A stretch of 64,000 nt of DNA from 40CM-4-68-19 sp036513415 (lineage in GTDB: Bacteria > Myxococcota > Myxococcia > Myxococcales > 40CM-4-68-19), in the NCBI GenBank assembly GCA_036513415.1, contig DATBZA010000163.1:1-64000 (forward strand), given 5' to 3'. The position numbers and the translations under genes are program-made. The notes below the pieces were generated by a model. That model saw only the letters and a list, made by a program, of their open reading frames with translations, was not told the DNA's origin and did no database searches. Each line of letters starts with the position of its first letter. Position 1 is the stretch's first letter. This document shows positions 8,539-17,544 of this stretch, in pieces.

Positions 8539-10593
8539 ATGGCGTCATTGCGCACCGTCCGCACGATGTGCCCGATGAACTGCCACCCGACGCTCTGCGG
8601 AATGCTGGCGGATATCGAGGAGGGCAGGCTCGTCGGCGTCCGCGGCGACCCGGACAATCCGGACAGCCGCGGATTCCTCTGCATCCGCGGTCAAGCGGCG
8701 CGCGAGATCATCGGCAACCCGCGGCGGCTCCTCTACCCCATGCGGCGCACGGCGCGCAGCGGCTCGTGGCAGCGCACGACCTGGGAAGACGCGCTCGACA
8801 GGATCGCCGAGCGCGCCCGCGCGGTCGGGCCGGCTGCCCTGGGGACATGGTCGGGGCACGGATTCTTCGCCAACAACTACGGCACCCGCGTCGCATCCGA
8901 GCTGCTGCGCCGCTTCTCGAACCTCTACGGCTGCCAGTGGTGGAACCCGAACATGATCTGCTGGGGGCTCGGCGCCTTCGGCCTCGGTCTCACCGGCGCG
9001 CTGCGCGCGAGCACGAAGGAGGACATGGGGGCGCATGCCGCGCTCGTCGTCCTGTGGGGGGCGAATCTCGCGAGCCAGCCGAACACGGGGCGGTACCTCA
9101 CGGCTGCGAAGCGGCGCGGCGCGTACGTCGTCACCGTCGACGTGCGGCGCACCGAGGCGTCCGCGCAGTCGGACGAGACGCTGCTCCTCCGGCCCGGAAC
9201 CGACGCCGCGCTCGCCCTGGGCATGATGCACGTGATCGTCGCGGAACGACGTCAGGACGCCGCGTTCGTTGAGCGCCACACCCTGGGTTTCGATGCGCTT
9301 GCAGCTCATCTCGCCAAGCACGACGTCGCGTGGGCAACCGCGACCACGGGCGTGGATGGCGAGCGCATTGCTTCCCTGGCGCGCCGCTACGCGAGCACGA
9401 AACCCGCAATGATCCTCCTCGGCGGCAGCTCCATGCACAAAGGCACCCAGGGTTGGCAGGGCGCCCGGGCCGTGGCGTGCCTGCCCGCGCTCACCGGCAA
9501 CTTCGGCATCCCGGGCGGTGGCCTGGGGCCACGACACGGCGCCGCTACGCATGGGCAGGGTCTCTCGAGCATTGCCGCGCGCGATCGGCGTCCACCGGGC
9601 GACTACGTCCCCAATCAGATGTCGCGAATCACCGAGGCGCTCGCCGGCGGGCGCGTGCGCGTGCTGATGTTGTTCGGCACCGACATGCTGTCCTCGTTCG
9701 CCGACGCGGGCCGGGTGGGGAGGGCGCTCGAGCGGCTCGAGCTGCTCGCCAGTTACGATCTCTTCATGCACGACACTGCGCGCCGCCACGCGGACGTGAT
9801 CCTGCCCGCGACTGCCTGGCTCGAGGACACAGGCTGCAAGAGCACGAACACGCATCTCTATCTCATGCCCAAGGCGCTCGAGCCTGAGGGCGAGGCGCGG
9901 CCGCCGACCTGGGTGCTTCGCGAGCTTGCCCGGCGTCTCGATGTCCGCGATTTCTTTCCCTGGCAGGACGACTCAGGACCCCTGGACGCGATCCTCGATC
10001 ATCCGGCCACCGGGCACGCGACGGTCGCGGCACTCGCGTCCGAGGACGGAATCCGGCCGCTGCACGTCTCGCACGTTGCCTATCCCGATCTGAAGTTCGA
10101 CACGCCATCGGGAAACATCGAATTCTTCTCCGAGCGCGCCGCCCGTCTCGGCCTTCCCGCGTTGCCCGTGTTCGCGAGCGAGCCGCAGTCGGAATATCCG
10201 CTCGAGCTGCGGACCGGTCGCACTCTCACGCAGTTCCACGGCTTCTACGATCACGGCCGGGCGTTGCCCACCCTCGCCGCCGCTGACCCGGAGCCGCGAC
10301 TCTGGATCGCTTCTGACGACGCCGCGCGACGCACGCTCCGTGACGGCGAGGAAATCCGGATCTTCAACCGGCGCGGCGAGATGCGGGCTCGCGCACTCGT
10401 CACTGACCGCGTCCCGCCCGGCACGGTCTGGATGCGCGACGGGTGGGAAGGGCTCAACACGCTCACCTCGGGCGAGCCCGTCCTGCCGGACACTGCCGTC
10501 GACCTGTTCGAATTCTCCGCGGGTCAAGCGGAGTTCGAGGCGCACGTCGAAGTCGAGGCCGCGAGGAACGGCTACCCCCGGCCACCGACCTAG
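8539..10593 (+). CDS. Cytoplasmic molybdopterin oxidoreductase with N-terminal 4Fe-4S motif
   Basis: A 684-residue catalytic subunit of the DMSO-reductase/formate-dehydrogenase superfamily. Iron-sulfur ligands are C11, C15, C20 and C48 (spacing x3, x4, x27). A molybdopterin-binding core follows, and the C-terminal dinucleotide-binding domain begins near residue 550 (LELRTGRTLTQFHG). No twin-arginine signal is present, so it acts in the cytoplasm. No electron-transfer or membrane-anchor subunit lies beside it. Homologues of this standalone type are usually annotated simply as molybdopterin oxidoreductases, and the substrate (formate, sulfur or nitrogen oxyanion, or other) is not evident. Its stop overlaps the stop of the convergent MAPEG gene by four bases. 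Confidence 0.88.
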   Translation: MASLRTVRTMCPMNCHPTLCGMLADIEEGRLVGVRGDPDNPDSRGFLCIRGQAAREIIGNPRRLLYPMRRTARSGSWQRTTWEDALDRIAERARAVGPAALGTWSGHGFFANNYGTRVASELLRRFSNLYGCQWWNPNMICWGLGAFGLGLTGALRASTKEDMGAHAALVVLWGANLASQPNTGRYLTAAKRRGAYVVTVDVRRTEASAQSDETLLLRPGTDAALALGMMHVIVAERRQDAAFVERHTLGFDALAAHLAKHDVAWATATTGVDGERIASLARRYASTKPAMILLGGSSMHKGTQGWQGARAVACLPALTGNFGIPGGGLGPRHGAATHGQGLSSIAARDRRPPGDYVPNQMSRITEALAGGRVRVLMLFGTDMLSSFADAGRVGRALERLELLASYDLFMHDTARRHADVILPATAWLEDTGCKSTNTHLYLMPKALEPEGEARPPTWVLRELARRLDVRDFFPWQDDSGPLDAILDHPATGHATVAALASEDGIRPLHVSHVAYPDLKFDTPSGNIEFFSERAARLGLPALPVFASEPQSEYPLELRTGRTLTQFHGFYDHGRALPTLAAADPEPRLWIASDDAARRTLRDGEEIRIFNRRGEMRARALVTDRVPPGTVWMRDGWEGLNTLTSGEPVLPDTAVDLFEFSAGQAEFEAHVEVEAARNGYPRPPT

Positions 10594-11006
10594 GACATCG
10601 TGTTCAGGCCGTTCGCGGCCACCCACACACCGAGGAGCAATTCGAGCGAGTAGGTAGTCACGACGCCGACCAGGCCGATGCGGCGGATCTTCCCGATGAA
10701 CGCCGCCGCATGCAGTGCCCGCGCGATCAGCGCCGCGGTGCCGAGGACGACGATCCACGTCTTTGCCGCGCCCTGGTACTCGAGCAGGACGAGCAGGATC
10801 GCGATCACGGTGACGTGCTCGATGGCGTTTCCGTGGGCGCGGTTTGCGCGGCGCAGCGAGTCATCGCCGCCGTCGCCGAACCTGACGCGGGTGCGCAGCC
10901 GATGGCGGCTGGTGTTCAGCGCCAGCGCGGTGACCAAGAGGAAGAGCAGCGCGACGAAAAAGGGCGAATAGGTCAGCGTGCCGGCGCGGAAGAGCAGGGT
11001 GGGCAT
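10590..11006 (-). CDS. MAPEG-family membrane protein
   Basis: A 138-residue protein with four hydrophobic segments (about 10-32, 65-82, 85-103 and 112-135). The family signature is RRANRAHGNAIEHVTV, with the conserved arginine, asparagine and glutamate that in MAPEG enzymes contact glutathione. Bacterial members are mostly of unknown activity, with some glutathione transferases or peroxidases. It overlaps the stop of the preceding convergent gene by four bases. Confidence 0.88.
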   Translation of the reverse strand: MPTLLFRAGTLTYSPFFVALLFLLVTALALNTSRHRLRTRVRFGDGGDDSLRRANRAHGNAIEHVTVIAILLVLLEYQGAAKTWIVVLGTAALIARALHAAAFIGKIRRIGLVGVVTTYSLELLLGVWVAANGLNTMS

Positions 11007-11091
11007 GGCGCGAGAGTACGCCAGGCCGGGTGGGCACGTCGTCCGCTCGGCCTCGCCGGGAAGCGCCGGAGCTCGCCGTCCGCGGCGGGGC

Positions 11092-11550
11092 TCAGACGTA
11101 TCGATCGATGAACGCGTCCAGCTCCGCTTTGGGCAACGCGCCCGCCACGCGGCCGATGAAGAGCGGCCCGCGCTGCAGGATCAAGGTGGGAATCGACTGC
11201 ACTTGATGCAGCGCGGAGATCCGCGGGTTCTCATCGACGTTGAGCTTCACGATCTTGATTTTTCCCCTCCGCTCCTTCGCTGCCTGTTCGAGCACCGGCG
11301 CGACCGCGCGGCAAGGGCCGCACCATGGCGCCCAGAAATCGACCAGCACCGGGATGGGGCAGTCCTCGACCTCCCGCTTCCAGGTCGAATCGGTGGCAGC
11401 GACCGGGTGGTCGGGAAAGACGCTCTCCTTGCAGCGGCCGCACCGCGGGTCATCCCGCAACCGGCTACGCGGGATGCGGTTCGTCGCGCCGCAGCGGGCG
11501 CAGGAGTATTCGACGCGATCATCGTCCATCGCAATCTCGTAATCATTCAT
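11092..11550 (-). CDS. trxC: Thioredoxin 2 with N-terminal zinc ribbon
   Basis: Cytoplasmic disulfide reductase of 152 residues. An N-terminal zinc ribbon with C17, C20, C37 and C40 is followed by the thioredoxin fold with the redox motif WCGPC (C77, C80) and the cis-proline in SIPTL. This two-part structure distinguishes thioredoxin 2 from ordinary thioredoxin, and in other bacteria it belongs to the oxidative stress response. The ATG at 11550 is chosen because the product then begins directly before the ribbon; an internal ATG at 11529 is an alternative. It lies downstream of the polysaccharide deacetylase gene, 82 bases away on the same strand. Confidence 0.92.
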   Translation of the reverse strand: MNDYEIAMDDDRVEYSCARCGATNRIPRSRLRDDPRCGRCKESVFPDHPVAATDSTWKREVEDCPIPVLVDFWAPWCGPCRAVAPVLEQAAKERRGKIKIVKLNVDENPRISALHQVQSIPTLILQRGPLFIGRVAGALPKAELDAFIDRYV

Positions 11551-11632
11551 GCGTCGAGCGCAAGACCTGCCCCTCTCGTCGGGTGACGTGGCGCGACCCC
11601 CGGGGCCATCCAAACGCAACTCCGGGCCAACT

Positions 11633-12916
11633 TTACTGAGCAGTGGCGTGAGCGCTTTGGACCATCGAGCCGACCTGCGAGAGGACGAAGCCCTTCGCGC
11701 GCAGGCCCGCGATGATCTCTGGAAGTGCCTCCGCAGTGTGCCAACCGCGCCGGTTCATGTGCATCACCACGATCGAGCCTGGTCGGGCCTTGGCCAGGAC
11801 CCATGCGACCAACCGCTCCCGCGTGATGTGCCTGTCGGGATCGCCAGAGGGAAAGTCGAACTCCACGGTGCGCAAACCGGCCTGGGCCGCCTGTTCCGTC
11901 AGCTCTGAATCGACCTCGCCGTACGGCGGCCGGAAGAAGCGCGGCAGGCGTCCAGTCAGCGAGAACAGGATCTGCTGCGTCCAGAGCAACTCCTCCCGCT
12001 TCCGCTCGGGCGGGACTTCCGTCATGTGCGGGTGCGTGTACGAGTGGTTGGCGATTTCAAAGAGCGGATTCTGGGCAAGGACGCGCATCTGGAGCAGGTG
12101 GGTTTCCGCCCAGCGGCCGCTGATGAAGAGAGTGGCCGGCGTATGCGTCTTGACGAGGACGCGAGTCACCCGGTCGTCGTAAAAGCTGCGGTCGAGGGTG
12201 GAGCAGGCGTCGAACGTGAGGGCAACTTGCCGGCCCGCGCCCTCGGCGTGCGAGATCAATTCCGCCGCGACGGGCTGGAACGGCGGCAACGGCTTCAGCG
12301 TCGGTGGACCAGCCGGATGCGGTCCCTCGGGTTCAAGCGGCGGCTCCGGTGCGGGTGGCAGATCGACGAGGAGATCCTCGGCCCCGGCAGGCGGCTCGAC
12401 CAGCTCGACCCAGGTGACCCGCGGCTGGGTCGCGATGATTCGCGCCTGCGAGAGCCCGAAGGAAAAGTCGGCCAACGCGCGATCTACCGCGTCCTGCGCC
12501 GCGGCAGGAGGTTTCACGGAGGGAAGCAGCGGTCTTACGCCGGACTCCTTGGCCGCGACCGCCACCCAGAGCGACAACCCGCGCAGACGCTCCGGCCGTC
12601 GCCAGAGGAAGAGGCGGAGTCGCTCATCGATCCGGGCGCCTGCGTGCTCCAACTCCAGGTCCGGGGCACGGCCTCCCAGCAGCACCGGGGCTTCAGCATG
12701 AGCGTGCGACGCGGCGGGGTCGCGCGGCGTCCAGGCTCGGTGGAGGAGAGTCGCCACGATCGTGCGCTCTTCCGAAGCCACCAACAGATTGACGGGCAGC
12801 GCGACGCCCGCGGCGCTTGCGCTCGCCGGCAGCGCCAGCGGCTTTCCGTCCACCACGACGGTCCGCTCGTTGCCAGCGATCGGCGCGGCGAACATCATCC
12901 ATAGTGCGAGCAACAT
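11633..12916 (-). CDS. Secreted polysaccharide deacetylase (NodB homology domain)
   Basis: A 427-residue exported protein. A short hydrophobic leader is followed by an N-terminal region of unknown fold, a proline-rich linker (about 190-215) and a C-terminal NodB domain. Motifs are TFDAC (metal-binding aspartate, about residue 235), NHSYTHPHM (two metal histidines) and RPPYGE. Such enzymes remove N- or O-acetyl groups from peptidoglycan, chitin-like or exopolysaccharide chains. In MT1, TFDAC carries the catalytic aspartate but has A-C after it instead of the common DD, so the usual second aspartate is replaced. The true substrate is unknown. Confidence 0.85.
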   Translation of the reverse strand: MLLALWMMFAAPIAGNERTVVVDGKPLALPASASAAGVALPVNLLVASEERTIVATLLHRAWTPRDPAASHAHAEAPVLLGGRAPDLELEHAGARIDERLRLFLWRRPERLRGLSLWVAVAAKESGVRPLLPSVKPPAAAQDAVDRALADFSFGLSQARIIATQPRVTWVELVEPPAGAEDLLVDLPPAPEPPLEPEGPHPAGPPTLKPLPPFQPVAAELISHAEGAGRQVALTFDACSTLDRSFYDDRVTRVLVKTHTPATLFISGRWAETHLLQMRVLAQNPLFEIANHSYTHPHMTEVPPERKREELLWTQQILFSLTGRLPRFFRPPYGEVDSELTEQAAQAGLRTVEFDFPSGDPDRHITRERLVAWVLAKARPGSIVVMHMNRRGWHTAEALPEIIAGLRAKGFVLSQVGSMVQSAHATAQ

Positions 12917-13147
12917 GGCTGTATTCTAATGGCGCGCTCCTCTGGGTTTTCACCTCGCATGTCGGACATTTCCTCTGCGACCTTCGGGCCGCCTGGGGCG
13001 GCATTGGACAGGTCACCGGATCCAGGCGGGGCATTCTGACCCGCCCGACTGTCCCGCGCGCGCAAACGCGTGAGTGCCGGACGGCTTCGGGCCGGCATGT
13101 CGCTTGCTCAATTGCTCCTCGAGCAAGTCAACCGAAGGGAGAATGAG

Positions 13148-13561
13148 ATGAAGGCCAATTGGATCTTGAGCGGTATCGTCGCCGGCGCTTTGCTGGCCCC
13201 GGGCATCGCGCTCGCCTCGGCAGGCGAGCACGTGGAGAAGCGCGGCGAGCGGATCGAGCAGCGTGGCGAGCGCGTCGAGAAGCGTGGCGAGCGCATCGAA
13301 AAGCGCGGCGACGTGCTCGAGCACAAAGCTGCCGCTGACGATGCCAAAGCCGCGGAGCTGCGCAGCGAGGGCAAGAACAAGGCTGCGCGCGCCGAGGAGC
13401 GGAAGGCGGATCGCGAAGCTGCTCGCGGCGATCGCCTCGAAAAGCGCGGGGAGCGCGTGGAGAAGCGGGGCGAACGCATCGAGAAGCACGGAGACCGCCT
13501 CGAGAAGCGCGGCGAAGCTCGAGAGGACCACCCAGCCGCGGCTGCCTCCGCCGCGAAGTAA
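13148..13561 (+). CDS. Secreted coiled-coil protein built from EKRGERI heptad repeats
   Basis: A 137-residue protein with a clean signal peptide (residues 1-24, cleaved after ALAS-A). The mature part carries four tandem heptads of the type EKRGERI (about residues 28-55), a 40-residue alanine and lysine-rich helical spacer, then five more heptads (about 96-130). Every heptad keeps arginine-glycine at the same place and an aliphatic residue at the seventh. The ATG is chosen because AGGGAG stands at good spacing and the signal peptide begins there. A long perfect hairpin follows the stop. Similar charged heptad proteins are annotated as hypothetical; function unknown, periplasmic or outer-envelope location inferred. 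Confidence 0.82.
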   Translation: MKANWILSGIVAGALLAPGIALASAGEHVEKRGERIEQRGERVEKRGERIEKRGDVLEHKAAADDAKAAELRSEGKNKAARAEERKADREAARGDRLEKRGERVEKRGERIEKHGDRLEKRGEAREDHPAAAASAAK

Positions 13562-13573
13562 TCCAGGTTGGAC

Positions 13574-13613
13574 GTCGGGTCGCCGCCGGGGCCAGCTCTG
13601 GCGGCGACCCGAC
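13574..13613 (+). terminator. Strong hairpin after the heptad-repeat gene
   Basis: A perfect 14-base stem: GTCGGGTCGCCGCC at 13574-13587 pairs with its complement at 13600-13613 across a 12-base loop. It starts 12 bases after the stop codon. No T-run follows, so it is a stem-only or Rho-assisted terminator, or an mRNA 3' stabiliser. Confidence 0.65.
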
Positions 13614-13693
13614 TTCGCGAGGTGCGTGCGGCAGCGCGGCGCCTGCGCCACTTGACGGCGACCCCCGACTTAAGTCCTAGTTCGTCGCACCTA

Positions 13694-13725
13694 CCGGAGC
13701 GGTAGTCGCGGCCTGCCCGCTCCGG
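13694..13725. repeat. Inverted repeat in a convergent intergenic region
   Basis: CCGGAGCGG at 13694-13702 pairs with CCGCTCCGG at 13717-13725. It lies between the 3' ends of the heptad-repeat gene and the histidine kinase gene and may terminate either transcript. Confidence 0.45.
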
Positions 13726-13799
13726 GACAGGTTGGCCGCTTGCAACCGGGCTGGGCCGCTGGCCGCGGAAGGCGGTTTAGCGGCTACGTTTGAGCGCGG

Positions 13800-15410
13800 T
13801 TAGCAAACCCGCGGCAAGAGCACGCGGAAGGTCGTGCCCTGCTCGGCGGACGAGTCCAGCGAAAGCTCGCCGCCATGCGCATGGGCGATCTCGCGGGCGA
13901 TGTACAAACCGAGCCCGAGTCCCTTCCCGCCCTCGGTCGCGGCGCGGCGGAACGGATCGAAGATCCGCTCGCGGTCGCCCTCAGGAATGGGCGCCCCTTC
14001 GTTGTGCACCGCGATCTCGACGCGGTCCGCCGTCGCCGCGAGGGCGATGCGCACGGTTTTGTCCGGGACGCCGTGCACGACTGCGTTCACCGTCAGGTTC
14101 GAGAGCAGCTGCGCCATGCGGTCGGGATCCCAGCGGCCAGAAGCTTCACCCTGCACATCGAGGACGATCTCGCGCCCGGGATGCGCCGCCCTCGTTTCCT
14201 CGACGACCTGGGCCGCGGTCTGCGCCAGGTCCATCGTTTGCGGTGAAACCGGGATGCCGCCCCCCCGCCGCCCGCGGGTGAGATCGAGCAAATCGTCGAT
14301 CATGCGCGACATCCGCTGCGCGCTGGTGCCGATGCGCGCAAGCGACTGGCGCTCCATCTCGGAGAGAGTGGCGTTCCTCATCTGGTAGGTGGAGCCGAGA
14401 ATGGCCTGGATGGGGCTGCGCAGGTCATGGCCGAGGATACCGATGAAGCGCTCGCGGAACGCTTCACGCTCGCGGCTCTCCGCCTCGGCGCGCCGGCGCT
14501 CGGTGAGGTCGCGCAGATACCCGGTGAAGGCGAGGGTGCCCTCCAGCGGGATGCGCGCGATGGTCAGCTCGACGGGAAATTCGCTCCCGTCCTTCCGCAT
14601 GCCGACCAGTTCCAGGCGTCGATTGAGCAGCGCGCTTTGCTGCGTTTTCACGTAGCGCGCCAGGCCCCGCCGGTGGTTCTCGCGCAGTGCAGGCGGAATG
14701 ATCAGCTCGGCCATCTCACGCCCCAGCGTCTCCTCGCGCGACCAGCCGAACATCCGTTCGGCGGCAGCGTTCCAGTCCGTCACGCGGCCAGCGGCGTCCA
14801 TGGAGACGACGGAGTCGAGCGCTGCGTCCAGGATGGCTGCCCGGCGCGCTTCGCTGATGCGCTCGGCTTCCAAAGCGGCGGCGCGCCGGAGAAACTCCTC
14901 GACGTGCGCAGCGAGGAGTTGGGCGGTCTCCTCCAGCTGGTGCTCGTCGAGGGTCCCCTGGCGGTGGAAGAACTCGAGCACGCCGTCGCCGATTGGAAAC
15001 GCAACCGCGCTACGGAGGTGATCGCGCAGCCCGCTGTCTCGGCGAGGGAAATTGGTGTCGGTGGAAAGATCGCGGATGACGGTCCACTCGCCTCGTTCCC
15101 AGACTCGCCCTGGCAGCCCTTCCCCGCGCTGGAAGACGCGCGCGCGGCTGGCCGCCTCGAAGTCCGGGATGATGATGTCCGGCGCGCGCCAGATCATGAC
15201 GAAGCGCAGGACGTCGGCGGCGGCATCTCGCTCCCAGTACAGGCCGGCGGCGAATCCGAGCTGCGGCCCGAGTCCCTCGAGCAGGCGGAGCATGGCCTCG
15301 CGCAGGGTGGCCGAAGCGGCGAACGCGCGCGCAATGGTGCGCGCGACGCCGGGCTGCGTCTCTGCGAGGATGTGGCTTGCCAACCTGCCTCCGTGCCGGA
15401 TGGATACCAC
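13800..15410 (-). CDS. GAF-PAS sensor histidine kinase
   Basis: A 536-residue soluble two-component sensor without membrane helices. A GAF-like domain spans about residues 20-180 and a PAS domain about 190-305 (DAAGRVTDWNAAAERMFGW, ending in YLRDLTERR). The HisKA domain has the phospho-accepting H328 in GHDLRSP. The ATPase domain carries N, G1 (DPFRRA region) and GLGLGLYI boxes. It autophosphorylates and passes phosphate to a response regulator, but no regulator gene adjoins it. It lies 66 bases downstream of the ATP-grasp gene on the same strand and could be its third operon member. The start codon is GTG. Confidence 0.9.
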   Translation of the reverse strand: MVSIRHGGRLASHILAETQPGVARTIARAFAASATLREAMLRLLEGLGPQLGFAAGLYWERDAAADVLRFVMIWRAPDIIIPDFEAASRARVFQRGEGLPGRVWERGEWTVIRDLSTDTNFPRRDSGLRDHLRSAVAFPIGDGVLEFFHRQGTLDEHQLEETAQLLAAHVEEFLRRAAALEAERISEARRAAILDAALDSVVSMDAAGRVTDWNAAAERMFGWSREETLGREMAELIIPPALRENHRRGLARYVKTQQSALLNRRLELVGMRKDGSEFPVELTIARIPLEGTLAFTGYLRDLTERRRAEAESREREAFRERFIGILGHDLRSPIQAILGSTYQMRNATLSEMERQSLARIGTSAQRMSRMIDDLLDLTRGRRGGGIPVSPQTMDLAQTAAQVVEETRAAHPGREIVLDVQGEASGRWDPDRMAQLLSNLTVNAVVHGVPDKTVRIALAATADRVEIAVHNEGAPIPEGDRERIFDPFRRAATEGGKGLGLGLYIAREIAHAHGGELSLDSSAEQGTTFRVLLPRVC

Positions 15411-15476
15411 GCGACGCCCTTGCGCAGCAGCAGTGCGCGACGTGAATGCGATTCTAATGGGCGGCAGCAGCTCCGC

Positions 15477-16517
15477 TCAGGAATAGCGAGCCAGGGCTGC
15501 CTCGACGATCGCGCCAACCAACTCGGTGTACGAACGGCCCGCCTCGCGCGCGGCGAGGGCGAACTCCGCCTCGACGACCAACCAGGGATTGGGGTTGGCC
15601 TCGAGCACGTAGAGCTTTCCGTCGGGAGCGAGGCGCAGGTCGATGCGCGCGTAGTCGCGAAGCTGGAGCGCGCGGTATGCGCCGAGCGCGGCCTCCTTGG
15701 CGCGCGCGGTCACCTGCTCGTCGAGGCCGCTGGCGATGGCGGAGCGGGTCGCCTTGTACGCTTCCGTATCCGTCTCCCACTTCACCTCGCGACCGGCGAT
15801 GCGCGGCATCCCCTCCGGAAGCCGGGAGAGATCGAGCTCGACCAGCGGCAGCGCGACAGGCGGTTCGTTGCCGAGGATGCCGACGTAGAGCTCGCGGCCC
15901 TCGATGTACTGCTCGACGAGGGCGGGACAGCCGAGCTCGTCCTGGATCAGCCGCGCCCGCTCCAGCAGCTCCTGCCTGCGGTGGACGACGGAGCCCACGT
16001 CGATGCCCACCGATCCGCCGCCCGAGCAAGGCTTGACGATCACCGGGAACGAAAGCTTCTCACCCAACTCGAAATCGCCGCTCTCCGCCACCACGAACGA
16101 GGGAGTCCGGATGCCGTGGTAGCGGATGATCTTCTTGGCCAGCGCCTTGTCCTGCCCCAGATGCAATCCGTGCGGACCAGAGCCGGTGTAGCGCATCTCG
16201 AGCAGATCGAGGAAGGCGGCGACGTGGACGTCCTTGCTGTCGTCGCCGGCGTACGACTCGGTCAGGTTGAAAATCAGGTCCGCCGGGCAGCGCGCGAGAC
16301 CGAGCAGGCTTTCCTCGCCCTCCAGCAAGTAGAGGAAGGGCTGGTGCCCCAGCTTCTGGAGCGCGTCGAGCACCTGCTCGCGCGCGAGTTTGGGCACCCG
16401 CTTGGTCTTGCGCGGCGCCGGCCGCTTCGCCTTGTGCTTCTCGCGCGGCGCGGCCGGCGCACCAAGCGGCGCGGCCGTGGTGTCGCTGGACGACTCGTAG
16501 AGGACCGCGATCTTCAA
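15477..16517 (-). CDS. ATP-grasp ligase related to D-alanine-D-alanine ligase
   Basis: A 346-residue carboxylate-amine ligase. The N-terminal part carries a lysine-rich insertion of about 25 residues (REKHKAKRPAPRKTKRV) absent from true Ddl. The ATP-grasp core has the phosphate-binding loop PCSGGGSVGIDVGS and the metal-binding EANPNPW near residue 310. ATP-grasp enzymes activate a carboxylate as acyl phosphate and join it to an amine. The gene begins with TTG eight bases after the stop of a zinc metallopeptidase gene, so the two are certainly co-transcribed. This pairing suggests peptide or amino acid ligation to a protein or metabolite rather than cell-wall D-Ala-D-Ala synthesis; that is inference. 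Confidence 0.85.
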   Translation of the reverse strand: MKIAVLYESSSDTTAAPLGAPAAPREKHKAKRPAPRKTKRVPKLAREQVLDALQKLGHQPFLYLLEGEESLLGLARCPADLIFNLTESYAGDDSKDVHVAAFLDLLEMRYTGSGPHGLHLGQDKALAKKIIRYHGIRTPSFVVAESGDFELGEKLSFPVIVKPCSGGGSVGIDVGSVVHRRQELLERARLIQDELGCPALVEQYIEGRELYVGILGNEPPVALPLVELDLSRLPEGMPRIAGREVKWETDTEAYKATRSAIASGLDEQVTARAKEAALGAYRALQLRDYARIDLRLAPDGKLYVLEANPNPWLVVEAEFALAAREAGRSYTELVGAIVEAALARYS

Positions 16518-16524
16518 CTCCCGC

Positions 16525-17544
16525 TCATTTCTCGGTGAACCGGCCCCGGGTCAGGTAATTCATCACCAAGGTGGTCGCGTAGGACACCACCTCCACCAGG
16601 TGGGCTGGCTCGCGCGCAGTATCGACCGCCAGGTTCATCTCCTTCGCCCGCTTCTCGATCGACTCGACCAGGTGCTTGACCAGCGTCCGGCGGACTCCGG
16701 TCCAGTAGGTGATCTTGTCCACGATCACCTTGCGATGTTCGCCGAGGAACTCCGCTGCTGGCCGCGTGCCCTGCGGCGCTGCGGGTCCGAAGAGATCGTC
16801 GAGGTCCACATCGAGCGGCAAGTCGGCCGCCGCCGGCGTCTCGTCCGGCGTGCGCTCGCGGTAGAAGTCCTCGATGGTCGCCTGCATCTCGTCGACGGGT
16901 AGCTCCGCCTTGCCCACCGAGCGCCGCGGGTCCTTGTCCCCGAGCGCCTTGGCCGTCCGGTCGACGTATTCGAGCTTGGCCAGCGCCGCCCACCCCTGAT
17001 AGCGGCGGCGCCAGTTCAAGCGCGGCGTGAGCCAGACCGCGAATGTCTCGGCGAAGTCCTCGTCGGGGTGCTTCTGCGCGTACCAGCCGGCGATGTGGCG
17101 CACGAAGCCGCGCGAGAAGGGCACAGGTCTGTAGTCGTCGGAGTAGGGGCGGTCGAAGGGACCGAACAGGTCGTGCCACTCGCGGGTGGCGTACAGCTCG
17201 TACGCATAGTTGAAGGCGTGGCCCGCTTCATGACGGAGGTACATCATGATCTCGCGCTCGTCCTCGATGTCGTTGACCGCCTGCTCCAGCGCCGCGAGCT
17301 TGGGGTCGGCGAGGTAGAAGGGAATGCCGATGATCGGCTCCCGGTCGGGGCACGCCCATTCGTCGCTGAGGTAGCAGGGAGGGCGGAAGCGGCTGAGCCC
17401 CCTCGCGGCCAGCTCGCGGTAGAGCTGGGCGATGTATTTCTCGAGCATCGACCCTTCGAGCCTCAGCCCGAGGTCCTTGATCTGCACCTTGAGGAGGCCC
17501 CGCGCCTCCGGAGGCGTTTGCTCGAACGAGTGCACGGCGGCCAT
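16525..17544 (-). CDS. Putative zinc-binding metallopeptidase
   Basis: A 339-residue cytoplasmic protein. The zinc motif is H105-E106-x-x-H109 in RHEAGHAFNYAY, and the third ligand is probably E166 in DEDFAETFAVWL, giving a gluzincin-like site. It matches the family annotated as putative zinc-binding metallo-peptidase in proteobacteria. AGGA precedes the ATG at 17544, preferred over an ATG 13 codons upstream. The downstream ATP-grasp ligase starts after seven bases. The peptide substrate is unknown; acting on the product of the ligase, or preparing its acceptor, is the simplest hypothesis. Confidence 0.82.
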   Translation of the reverse strand: MAAVHSFEQTPPEARGLLKVQIKDLGLRLEGSMLEKYIAQLYRELAARGLSRFRPPCYLSDEWACPDREPIIGIPFYLADPKLAALEQAVNDIEDEREIMMYLRHEAGHAFNYAYELYATREWHDLFGPFDRPYSDDYRPVPFSRGFVRHIAGWYAQKHPDEDFAETFAVWLTPRLNWRRRYQGWAALAKLEYVDRTAKALGDKDPRRSVGKAELPVDEMQATIEDFYRERTPDETPAAADLPLDVDLDDLFGPAAPQGTRPAAEFLGEHRKVIVDKITYWTGVRRTLVKHLVESIEKRAKEMNLAVDTAREPAHLVEVVSYATTLVMNYLTRGRFTEK

